Shown here piece by piece: positions 40,866 through 48,977 of a DNA stretch of 64,000 bases. Made by a program: the position numbers and the translations under genes. Positions within the stretch are counted from its first letter, which is position 1, and the number at the start of each line of letters is the position of its first letter. The notes beneath the pieces were generated by a model. That model saw only the letters and a program-made list of their open reading frames with translations. It was not told the DNA's origin and ran no database searches. This DNA comes from JAVBPB01 sp031549965 (GTDB lineage Bacteria; Bacillota; Clostridia; Lachnospirales; Lachnospiraceae), in the NCBI GenBank assembly GCA_031549965.1, contig JAVBPB010000032.1:1-64000 (forward strand), written 5' to 3'.

Positions 40866-43190
40866 CTACATGTTAAATTTATCTATTGAAGATTTTAACT
40901 CAGAAGTAATTTTATTTAATTTTTGACCTAAGTCTGTTAATTCAGCCATTGATCTTTCTTGCTCAATAATGGATGCACTTATTTCTTCTGTAGCTGCCGC
41001 AGAATCATCCGCAACTATTGAAATTTTATCAATTGCTCTGTTTATTCTATTCTTATATTCACTCATGTCTTTAATTGCTTGAGATAAACTATGTATCTGA
41101 GCTTGAATACTTTCTATTGCATGTGATATTTCATCAAAAACTTCTTTTGTATTCTCAACATGAACTTCTTGCTTTTTATTAATTCTATATACATCATTGG
41201 TAAAGTTTTTAGTATTTTCAATTCTTTTCTTAATTTCAGTAATTATCTTATCTATTTCGTTAGCTGCTTCTGCTGATTGACCAGCAAGCTTTCCTACTTC
41301 ACCAGCTACAACCGCAAAGCCTTTTCCAGCTTCACCAGCTCTTGCTGCTTCAATAGATGAATTAAGGGATAACAGATTAGTTTCATCTGAAATTTTTGCA
41401 ATTGTAGTAACAATTTCACTAATTGCATTTGAAGAATTACCAAGTTCAACAATTGAACCTACAACATTCTTTAATACAGAATTCATTTCATTAGAACTTT
41501 GTATTAATTCCTGTACTTTTTCTTTACCTGATGAGCTTAATACATTAGCTACATCTGAAGATTTTGCAACATTATCTGAACATTCTATTACTTGTATAAT
41601 CTTTTTTGATAGATTTTCTGCAACTTCTATACTTTCATTAACATTAGATACCTGAACATCTAATCCTGAAGCAACACTTTCAATTGCTATGGATATTTGT
41701 TTTGTTGTTTCTAAGTTAACGTTTGAAGTATCAAATACTCTGTCTGAAACCTGATTAACATTCTCAGATGAGTTAGCAGATTTTTGAATTAATTCCCTTA
41801 CGTTATTAACCATTATGTCAAATGTTTCTGACAAATCCATAAATTCGTCGCCTCTGTTTAATTTTGATTTAACTGTAAGATCTCCGCTGGCAACCTTCTT
41901 CATAGACTTTCTAAGGCTTCTTATTGCCCTTGAGAAATCAAGTGTTAATAATGTAGTTACAAATGATGCTGCAACTAGTAACACAATACCAATAATAATA
42001 ATCGATAATTGAAGTTTGCTAATTGATTTCTCTAATATTGTAAGAGGAGTTACTGTTATAACAGTCCAGCCAGTTAATTTAGATTTTGAATATGCTACAA
42101 ATGAATTACCATATTCAAATGAATCCAAATCAGATTCAGAATTAAATGCCTCTTGAACATATTTTTCGTTGATTAACGAAGTATAGATAAGTGAAGGGTC
42201 TGAATGAACTAATACATTACCTTCGCTGTCTAATATCATAATATTGGCATCATTCTCATTGATTTCAGAAAAGCTGTCAACTGCCCCCTGAAGGATTGAA
42301 GGATCCAGATTTAATAAAATCATAGTTCCATAAAAAGTACCATTAACCTTTACAGATGATCTCATCATTCTCGCAAGAGATATTACTTTTTTAGGATTAG
42401 TTAATACCAATTCTTCCTCATGTAAAGGAACCCAAACAAATTTTCCATAATCCTTTTCATCCATCGTTTTATAAATTTCATTTGCCTTAAGCTTTGAAAA
42501 TTCAACGCCACCATTATTATATTTAGGATCAAGCTTTGGAAGTCCAACACTTAATTGCTTATCTCTTGCAATCCAAACAGAAGTAATTTTATTATTCTGT
42601 CCTTGAACTGACTTTAAAACAGAGTTTTGAATGTTTAGTGTAAAATTAGCTTTTTCAGTACTATTTAATTTGTTAATATCCATGGATATAACATCAAATA
42701 AACCTTTGCCGTTTGAATTTAACTTCGCAGAGTTATTCGCTATACTATTAGTAATACTTTCTATCTGACTGCTTACAGAGTCAAGATAAAGTTGTGTCTG
42801 TGCTATTGTACTTTTTGAATTTGTCTCTAATTCTGATTTAAATAAAGAACTTGCCTGCATACTTGCTGTAATTCCTAATACAAGAAGCATAATTAAAATA
42901 CTTGGAATGAAAACTAATAAAATCTTTAGTGAAATAGTAAGCTTAAGCCTTTGATTAACTACCTTATCTAGCTTCTTATCCAAATTACTATTTTCAAGTT
43001 TCTCCATTCTTCTTTTTGAAACCTTATTAATTTTTTCTCTTACCTTTTTTTCTTTTGTCTTTTTTTCTTTAATCTTTTTTTCTTTAACCTTTTTTTCCTT
43101 GACTTTTTTTTCTTTGACTTTTTTTACTTTCTTTTCTTTTGGAATATTACCTGATTTAACTGCCTTTTTTTCATCTTTGTGGCCTTCCAT
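40866..43190 (-). CDS. Methyl-accepting chemotaxis protein with lysine-rich N-terminal tail
   Basis: This 774-residue chemoreceptor begins with about 75 cytoplasmic residues dominated by K-V-K-E-K-type repeats (residues 8-62), before TM1 (about 87-108). Then come a dCache-type extracellular domain (about 115-385; GTMILLNLDPSIL, IMILDSEGNVLVHSDPS), TM2 (about 390-412), HAMP and a signalling domain with tip LSLNSSIEAARAGEAGKGFAVVAGEVGKLA. The start at 43190 (MEGHKDEK) follows AGAAGGTGGG; the TTG 18 bases upstream is part of the site region. The basic tail is unusual for this family. The gene lies between malG-like and binding-protein genes. Confidence 0.9.
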   Translation of the reverse strand: MEGHKDEKKAVKSGNIPKEKKVKKVKEKKVKEKKVKEKKIKEKKTKEKKVREKINKVSKRRMEKLENSNLDKKLDKVVNQRLKLTISLKILLVFIPSILIMLLVLGITASMQASSLFKSELETNSKSTIAQTQLYLDSVSSQIESITNSIANNSAKLNSNGKGLFDVISMDINKLNSTEKANFTLNIQNSVLKSVQGQNNKITSVWIARDKQLSVGLPKLDPKYNNGGVEFSKLKANEIYKTMDEKDYGKFVWVPLHEEELVLTNPKKVISLARMMRSSVKVNGTFYGTMILLNLDPSILQGAVDSFSEINENDANIMILDSEGNVLVHSDPSLIYTSLINEKYVQEAFNSESDLDSFEYGNSFVAYSKSKLTGWTVITVTPLTILEKSISKLQLSIIIIGIVLLVAASFVTTLLTLDFSRAIRSLRKSMKKVASGDLTVKSKLNRGDEFMDLSETFDIMVNNVRELIQKSANSSENVNQVSDRVFDTSNVNLETTKQISIAIESVASGLDVQVSNVNESIEVAENLSKKIIQVIECSDNVAKSSDVANVLSSSGKEKVQELIQSSNEMNSVLKNVVGSIVELGNSSNAISEIVTTIAKISDETNLLSLNSSIEAARAGEAGKGFAVVAGEVGKLAGQSAEAANEIDKIITEIKKRIENTKNFTNDVYRINKKQEVHVENTKEVFDEISHAIESIQAQIHSLSQAIKDMSEYKNRINRAIDKISIVADDSAAATEEISASIIEQERSMAELTDLGQKLNKITSELKSSIDKFNM

Positions 43191-43322
43191 AATTTCCCAC
43201 CTTCTCAATGTTTTAGTAGCACTATTAATATCCTTTTTCTATATTTCCACTTTTTTTTACACTATAATTATAACCTTTTTTCGCTATTAAATCAATACTT
43301 TTTAATAATCTTATTAACAAAT

Positions 43323-43343
43323 GGGCAGACCAATGGTCTGCCC
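43323..43343 (-). terminator. Hairpin after the malG-like gene
   Basis: GGGCAGACC and GGTCTGCCC form a 9-bp GC-rich stem with a 3-base loop, 20 bases after the permease stop on the minus strand; the following sequence is T-rich (ATTTGTT). It likely ends most malEFG transcripts before the chemoreceptor gene. Confidence 0.7.
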
Positions 43344-43363
43344 CCAATATTGATTATTGATAT

Positions 43364-45910
43364 TTACTCTTTTACTGCACCAGCTGATAATCCTTGAACA
43401 ATATACTTCTGGAAATAACTAAATAATAAGGTAATAGGTACTGCAACTAAAATTGCACCCGCAGCAAACATTGTATATTGATTAGCTGATTTTTGATTAG
43501 AAACCATTTCGAATAACCCGATTGCAAGGGTTTTCTTCTCTGAAGCTGTAAGTAACATTCTTGGCATAATATAATCCATCCAAGGTGCCATAAAGGAAGT
43601 TACTGCTACGAATGATACCATTGGCATACCAAGCGGTAAAATAATTTCGTAGAATGTTCTTAAATTAGATGCACCATCAATCCTTGCTGCTTCATCAAGG
43701 CTCTTTGGAATAGTATCAAAATAACCTTTTACAAGCCATGTATTATATGGAATCTGACCTGCAACATATACTAAAATTAATCCCAAATGGGTATTAACAA
43801 GCGATGCAGTTTTTGTAATGCCTTCGAACATAGTAATACTTGACAATAATGTATATGTAGCAACCATAGTTGAAAAGCTTGGGAATATTTGTATTATTAA
43901 CATTGCCATCAATCCAGCTTTTTTACCTTTAAATCTAAATCTTGAATATACATAAGCTGAAGATACTGCTAAGGTACATGTAAGTATCATATTAGCTATT
44001 GCTATCTTAAAGCTGTTTACATACCATTTAGCATAGTCTGTATTAATAAATAAACGCTCATACTGTACTAGTGTAATCTTCTTAGGTATTGGATTTGTTC
44101 CAACTGATGCCAGTGAGGTTGACTCATTAAATGAAGAACCAAGTACAAAAGCTAGAGGATATATTACAATTAAAGTTATAGTTAATAATAATGTAACTGC
44201 TAAAGTTTTAATAGCCCATTTACGTTTAAATATAAACATTACTACAAGTGCCACAAGATAAATTATGAACACAACCATTATGTCAAACTTACCTATAGCT
44301 TTAGGTGTTGATAAGAATAATGATTGCTCTGAACCTGGTGAAATTCTTATAGCATTATCACCTGAGCTTTTTGCATTAATAGTAAAGTTATCATTATCAT
44401 CAATTGTTTTTCCACTCTTATACTTAAATAAGCACTTACCTTCAACAGTAATTCTTATTTCTTTGTCAAATGGTTTTGAAAACATAAAATATGTTAAAAC
44501 ATTCTCTCCAAAGTTCTTATAGCATTCATCTGATGTTAATGAACTTGATTCATATTTAACCACTTTATCATAATAATTATTAATTACTTTTAAAGCTTTT
44601 TCAACTGCTTTTGAATCATCAATTGCTTTTTGACTGTCACGGTAGCTTTCCATTTCAGATATAAGACTTCCTACCATTGCATCAAGTTTTTCTTTTGTTT
44701 TTAAATTCAAATCTCTAATCTTAACTTCTGCTTCATCAGCAATTGATTCTTCTAATTGTGGAATGTCCGTAATTGGAGTATTATCAATATTAGTAACACT
44801 TGATGAATTTATTGCCATCATCTCTTTACTATAGGCATTCATTTCGTTGGTAAACTGAGTATTGTATTTCTTAATAATATTTTGACCTGCAAGTTCTAGT
44901 TTAATAGTATTTAAACTTTCAACTCTATACTTAATATCAGATACATAATCATCAATTGCTTTAATTTCTGATGATTCTAAATTATCTACAAGGTATTTTA
45001 CTTTTGTTTTAGAAACATCTCTAAATAATTCAGCTGATACAGAATCGTCTTCATATACTGTTTTAGCTTGAGCCACATAAACATTTTTGTATATTTCAGA
45101 AATTTCTTTAAATCCTATTACAACAAAGATTTCAGTCTTATTACTTTGTACTGATTTTATCTTTACGCTAGAATTACTATTTTTAACCATGGCTTCATAA
45201 TCGTCTTTAACTTCCTTAGTAACAAGTTTTTCAAATTCTTTTTGTTCCTTCTCAATCAATTCTTGTTTAATAATTTCCTGACCATTATAAATTTTTTGCA
45301 TATCAACATTCTTAATTCTTTCTATTGAAGTTATTTGAGCCTTTAAATCTCCTGTCGCTTTAATAGATGAAAAATCTGCTGTAATGGCACTACTAAGCCC
45401 ATTTAATAGTTCATTGGCCTTTGTAATCACTTCGTCAAGGCTGAATGCTCCATTTTGAAGTTCTTTTATGTAATCTTCAAGTACAGTAACATATGCTTTT
45501 AAATTCTCAGTGCTTGCACTACTATCTATATTTTGAATTTTACTTATTCTTGAATTTAAAGATTTTACTATTGATTTATAACCCTTAATAAGGTTCTTCT
45601 TATATGATGCACTGTTTTCTTTGTAATAATCTGCAACACGTGCATTTATAATACTTTCATCATATGCTTTATTGTAAATCATTGCTAACTCGCCAGCAAA
45701 AGAATTCTGAGTCATAATTTCAACTTTAGAAAATTCTAATGTAGCAGGATTTTCTGCATTTTTGTAAGTATATGCTGCAAATGTTTCAAGTAAAGATTCA
45801 CTATTATCACTGGCGGAAAATGTATCTGTTATATTAACCTGTTTTCCACATCCAGTTAATAGAAAAGCAAGCAACATTACAAGAAAACCAATTTTAATTG
45901 TTTTTTTCAT
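43364..45910 (-). CDS. MalG-like sugar ABC permease fused to a lipoprotein-type extracytoplasmic domain
   Basis: This 848-residue protein is about three times the usual MalG length. It begins like a lipoprotein (MKKTIKIGFLVMLLAFLLTG-Cys21) and continues with about 520 mostly helical, charged residues outside the membrane (22-541). A TM segment at 543-561 leads into a complete MalG-type permease (about 565-848), including the ATPase-docking EAA loop KSLDEAARIDGASNLRTFYE (737-756). If Cys21 is lipidated, the N-terminus is a second membrane anchor. One continuous frame and a start right behind malF argue against an assembly error. The external domain matches no family I recognise; it may contact the sugar-binding protein, as the P2 loop of E. 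coli MalF does. Confidence 0.85.
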   Translation of the reverse strand: MKKTIKIGFLVMLLAFLLTGCGKQVNITDTFSASDNSESLLETFAAYTYKNAENPATLEFSKVEIMTQNSFAGELAMIYNKAYDESIINARVADYYKENSASYKKNLIKGYKSIVKSLNSRISKIQNIDSSASTENLKAYVTVLEDYIKELQNGAFSLDEVITKANELLNGLSSAITADFSSIKATGDLKAQITSIERIKNVDMQKIYNGQEIIKQELIEKEQKEFEKLVTKEVKDDYEAMVKNSNSSVKIKSVQSNKTEIFVVIGFKEISEIYKNVYVAQAKTVYEDDSVSAELFRDVSKTKVKYLVDNLESSEIKAIDDYVSDIKYRVESLNTIKLELAGQNIIKKYNTQFTNEMNAYSKEMMAINSSSVTNIDNTPITDIPQLEESIADEAEVKIRDLNLKTKEKLDAMVGSLISEMESYRDSQKAIDDSKAVEKALKVINNYYDKVVKYESSSLTSDECYKNFGENVLTYFMFSKPFDKEIRITVEGKCLFKYKSGKTIDDNDNFTINAKSSGDNAIRISPGSEQSLFLSTPKAIGKFDIMVVFIIYLVALVVMFIFKRKWAIKTLAVTLLLTITLIVIYPLAFVLGSSFNESTSLASVGTNPIPKKITLVQYERLFINTDYAKWYVNSFKIAIANMILTCTLAVSSAYVYSRFRFKGKKAGLMAMLIIQIFPSFSTMVATYTLLSSITMFEGITKTASLVNTHLGLILVYVAGQIPYNTWLVKGYFDTIPKSLDEAARIDGASNLRTFYEIILPLGMPMVSFVAVTSFMAPWMDYIMPRMLLTASEKKTLAIGLFEMVSNQKSANQYTMFAAGAILVAVPITLLFSYFQKYIVQGLSAGAVKE

Positions 45911-45933
45911 TGTCCATTTCTCCCTTAACTGTT

Positions 45934-47253
45934 TTATAATTCTTCCTTGAAAGCATTTGTTCTTCTAAAGTTCCATATTGAGAATGTACCAACAATAACG
46001 AAGATAACTAATGACATTAAGGCTGCAATATTATATCTGCTTGTATCAACTGTCAACTTGTAAATCCATGTAATTAGGATGTCCGTTCCACCAGCACCAC
46101 TACCACCATCATAAATACCAGTTGGATTTCCTCTTGTTAAGTAATAGATAGAACCAAAGTTATTAAAGTTAGTAGCAAGTGTCATTACTATGACAGGACT
46201 TGTAGCAGATAATACCATAGGGAATGTTATTGATTTGAATTTTTGGAATGATGTTGCTCCATCAATATCTGCCGCTTCATATAAATCATCTGAAATACTT
46301 GTAAGTGTTCCAGTCAACAATGCCATAAAGTAAGGAAAACCTAACCATAGGTTTACTACAACACACATTACTCTTGCAAGTGTTGTATCAGATAACCAAC
46401 CGATATTTTCTTTAAACACTCCAAAATATGTATTAATAATACCGGCATCTTTAAGTATTAGGTTAATTGGTCCAAATTGTCCGTTTAATAAGTTATACCA
46501 TACCATCAAAGAAATCATAGCTGGTACTGCATATGGTAAAATAAATACTGTACGCCAAAATTTTTTGTATTTAACCCATTTACTGTTTAAGAATATAGCA
46601 ATTAATAATCCAATGAAATAACAAGTTACACTGGCTGAAATAGCCCATATAATTGTCCAAATGAATATACTTGCAAATGTATTACTCCACATTGGAAGAT
46701 TAATCATATTTTTAATATTTTCTAATCCCACCCAGCTAATTAAGCTTTTAGGAGGAACATAATTTGGAGCTGAATAATTTGTAAATGCTAATAATAAACC
46801 AAATATCAGAGGCAACACTATGAAAAAGCACACTAAAAGCAGCGCAGGTGACATTGTAATATATGGGAATAAACGATCCCAAAAATTGTGTATAAATTCT
46901 TTAAATTTTACAGGTTTTCCGCCTGCATCAAGCTTTCTTCCTGATTTTATAGCATCATTTAAGTTTGCTATATAAATTAGCAAAACAATTAAACATATAA
47001 ATACAGTAATAATTCCCGCTATCATTATCTTTATAGAATGGTCATTCTTCGACATATCTACGCCTGTATATCCTGTTATAGTACCTAGAGTTATAAGTCC
47101 ATGCAAGTTAGTAATAATTGTTTTGATTGATAGAAGTGTAAGAACCTCTATTATCATAAAAACTGCCGCTTTAACGTATTCTTTCGTTACAACAAGCTGA
47201 CCTAAACCCATAAACAATAATGATAAAAGACCTGCTTTTTTTGAATTATTCAT
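45934..47253 (-). CDS. MalF-like sugar ABC permease
   Basis: This 439-residue permease has two extra N-terminal TM segments (about 8-40 and 60-80, GLLSLLFMGLGQLVV...) before the six-TM core; the core contains LFPYITMSPALLLVCFFIVLP, the RTVFILPYAVPAMISLMVW strand and the EAA loop LYEAADIDGATSFQKFKSITFPM. The start at 47253 (MNNSKKAG) follows AAGGGTGG. An in-frame start 72 bases earlier falls in the malE-malF intergenic hairpin and is less likely. With the malG-like protein it forms the channel for maltodextrin-type sugars. Confidence 0.92.
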   Translation of the reverse strand: MNNSKKAGLLSLLFMGLGQLVVTKEYVKAAVFMIIEVLTLLSIKTIITNLHGLITLGTITGYTGVDMSKNDHSIKIMIAGIITVFICLIVLLIYIANLNDAIKSGRKLDAGGKPVKFKEFIHNFWDRLFPYITMSPALLLVCFFIVLPLIFGLLLAFTNYSAPNYVPPKSLISWVGLENIKNMINLPMWSNTFASIFIWTIIWAISASVTCYFIGLLIAIFLNSKWVKYKKFWRTVFILPYAVPAMISLMVWYNLLNGQFGPINLILKDAGIINTYFGVFKENIGWLSDTTLARVMCVVVNLWLGFPYFMALLTGTLTSISDDLYEAADIDGATSFQKFKSITFPMVLSATSPVIVMTLATNFNNFGSIYYLTRGNPTGIYDGGSGAGGTDILITWIYKLTVDTSRYNIAALMSLVIFVIVGTFSIWNFRRTNAFKEEL

Positions 47254-47282
47254 TACTGCCACCCTTCCTGATTTTGTTATAA

Positions 47283-47314
47283 AGATAGATTTGGCTGTAA
47301 CACCAAATCTATCT
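47283..47314 (-). terminator. Intergenic hairpin between malE-like and malF-like genes
   Basis: AGATAGATTTGG and CCAAATCTATCT form a perfect 12-bp stem with an 8-base loop, followed on the minus strand by a short T run. A partial terminator or mRNA-stabilising hairpin here would raise the level of the binding protein over the permeases, as known for malE-malF in E. coli. Confidence 0.7.
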
Positions 47315-47373
47315 GATAAGCTCAATTAATCAAATACATATTCTTTATACTTGACTTTGAACTGTTACGCAAA

Positions 47374-48672
47374 TTAATTTGAACTTTCTTTAATTGCTGT
47401 TATAGCTCCACTAATTTCAGTTTGAACATCTTTTCCATCCCAAATGTTAGCAAATGCTGTTGGCATTGAGTTCCAGAAACCTGCCATTTCAGGAATACTT
47501 GGCATTGGGAATGCATGTGAGAATTGAGCCATAAATCCATTATCAATATCATTATATCCTGTAACTGTTTTAGAAGCTGAAATCATTCCAGTCATTTCAT
47601 ATCTTAATCCAGCAAGTTCATTAGCACAGAAATCTGCAAACATTTTAGCTGCAATTGGATATTGAGTATATGAGCTTACATATAATCCACGAACACCTGT
47701 AAAGCTTACTGATTTACTAGCACCAAATGATGGAATTTCTGCTACACCAACATTAAGACCTGCATCTTTGTAAGTTCCAACATTCCATGTACCATCAATA
47801 GTCATTGCACAATTACCTTCCATAAATGCTGCTTTACCTGCATCATATGTAGCATCTGCTGAGTTTACATCATAAATTTTAGTTCTTAATTCGTTATAAT
47901 ATTTTAATGCATCGATTGCTGCTGGAGTATCAAATGGAATGATGCTTGCATCTGAACCATTGTCACCAAAAAGGTTTCCAGTGTGTCCAACGAATGCATA
48001 TGCATAGTAAGCATTTCCTACATCCCACATCATAGCATATTTGTTACTTGATGAATCATTAAAGCTACTTGCAAATGCAATTACGTCATCCCAAGTAGCT
48101 GGAACTTCTGTAATTAAATCTTTGTTGTAGAATAATGCATAACCATCAAGTGCTAATGGATATCCAATTTGTTTTCCTTCATATGAAGTAGCTGTTAATG
48201 CTGCTTCTAAGAAATTGTTTGCATCGTATCCTGCCATGTCGTTGTCAAGAACAACACCTGCTGAAACTAATTGTCCAAGTTTATCATGAGGAGCTACAAA
48301 TACGTCAGCACCTGTTCCGTTAGGACCATCAAGGATAATTTTGTTAGCTGTATCGCCTGATTCAACGTTTTCAAATGATACTACTACACCATATTTAGCT
48401 TCGAATTGTTTCGCTGCTTCTTGAATAAATGTACCTGATGCATCACTTGATTCCCAAACTTTTAATGTTGCACCTGCTTCTGGAGTTAATCCAGCTTCAG
48501 CTTGAGCTGCTGTTGTTTCTTCTTGAGCTGCTGCTGTTGTTCCTTCTGTTGCTTTTGTTGTTGCTGCTGTAGTTGTTTCTTCTTCAGCACCTTTGTTACC
48601 ACAAGCTACTAAAGTAGCTGTTACCATTACAAGTACTACTAATAATGATACTAGTTTTGAAAATTTCTTCAT
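47374..48672 (-). CDS. Maltose/maltodextrin-type solute-binding lipoprotein (MalE-like)
   Basis: This 432-residue lipoprotein captures sugar outside the cell. The signal peptide ends at a lipobox (TATLVAC, Cys25), followed by a Thr/Glu/Ala-rich linker (about 28-62), usual for tethering. The mature fold starts TLKVWESSDASGTFIQEAAKQFEAKYGV and holds NKIILDGPNGTGADVFVAPHDKLGQL, the family 1 binding-protein signature, with Trp/Tyr-rich sugar-stacking regions later. GAGGAGGAAAATT precedes the ATG. It is the first gene of the malEFG-like operon; no ATPase gene is present, so a shared MsmK-type ATPase is expected elsewhere. Confidence 0.93.
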   Translation of the reverse strand: MKKFSKLVSLLVVLVMVTATLVACGNKGAEEETTTAATTKATEGTTAAAQEETTAAQAEAGLTPEAGATLKVWESSDASGTFIQEAAKQFEAKYGVVVSFENVESGDTANKIILDGPNGTGADVFVAPHDKLGQLVSAGVVLDNDMAGYDANNFLEAALTATSYEGKQIGYPLALDGYALFYNKDLITEVPATWDDVIAFASSFNDSSSNKYAMMWDVGNAYYAYAFVGHTGNLFGDNGSDASIIPFDTPAAIDALKYYNELRTKIYDVNSADATYDAGKAAFMEGNCAMTIDGTWNVGTYKDAGLNVGVAEIPSFGASKSVSFTGVRGLYVSSYTQYPIAAKMFADFCANELAGLRYEMTGMISASKTVTGYNDIDNGFMAQFSHAFPMPSIPEMAGFWNSMPTAFANIWDGKDVQTEISGAITAIKESSN

Positions 48673-48701
48673 AATTTTCCTCCTCTAAATTTTTCTTATT
48701 G

Positions 48702-48722
48702 AGATAATCTTAAAGATCATCT
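48702..48722. promoter_or_regulatory. Near-palindrome in the malE leader
   Basis: AGATAATCTTAAAGATCATCT is a 21-base near-perfect palindrome between the candidate -10 and the malE start. It could be an operator or a small leader hairpin. Confidence 0.4.
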
Positions 48723-48767
48723 ATAATAGTAGGTGATTGTAACAATTCTTTAAAAGCATGTAACAAT
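48723..48767 (-). promoter_or_regulatory. Activator-type malE promoter with tandem 21-bp-spaced sites
   Basis: TGTAACAAT (plus strand) occurs at 48738-48746 and 48759-48767, start-to-start distance 21 bases, i.e. two helix turns. A minus-strand -10 TATTAT lies at plus 48723-48728 and no -35 hexamer is present. Direct repeats two turns apart upstream of a -35-less promoter are typical AraC-family activator sites; the divergent AraC-type response regulator is the likely activator. Confidence 0.6.
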
Positions 48768-48930
48768 AACCATGAATATATATTATCATTACTTTTTAAT
48801 TTATGATAGGAACAATTTTTATTAGTTTAGGTAATATTTTAATTTAGTATATTGTAATTTTGAGCAAATATGATAAAATAATAGTATGTATGACTCAATT
48901 TATTGTGCAATCATAATAAATTTATTCAGA

Positions 48931-48944
48931 TGTTAACGTTTCCA
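48931..48944 (+). promoter_or_regulatory. Cre-like catabolite control box upstream of the two-component genes
   Basis: TGTTAACGTTTCCA differs at one position from the CcpA consensus TGWAARCGYTWNCW. It lies 34 bases before the regulator ATG. LacI-type operators look similar, so CcpA is likely but not the only candidate. Confidence 0.45.
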
Positions 48945-48977
48945 TAAAAAATTTACTAATACCAAGAGGTGAAAAGA

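Larger units (their letters stand above)
48673..48977. other. Divergent control region between malE-like and yesN-like genes
   Basis: This 305-base region holds the malE promoter elements, tandem repeats, a palindrome and a cre-like box listed separately. The part at 48780-48925 is AT-rich without clear genes. A plus-strand promoter for the regulator was not convincingly found (TTGAGC...TAGTAT near 48863-48890 has 16-base spacing). Confidence 0.5.

Noticed and set aside
43030..43140. Short tandem repeats that might be taken for a CRISPR or microsatellite array
   Set aside because: They encode the Lys-rich tail in frame within the chemoreceptor gene; no spacers of unique sequence are present.
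47254..47325. Longer N-terminus for the malF-like gene
   Set aside because: The extra codons run through the malE-malF hairpin and lack a ribosome site; AAGGGTGG fits the start at 47253.
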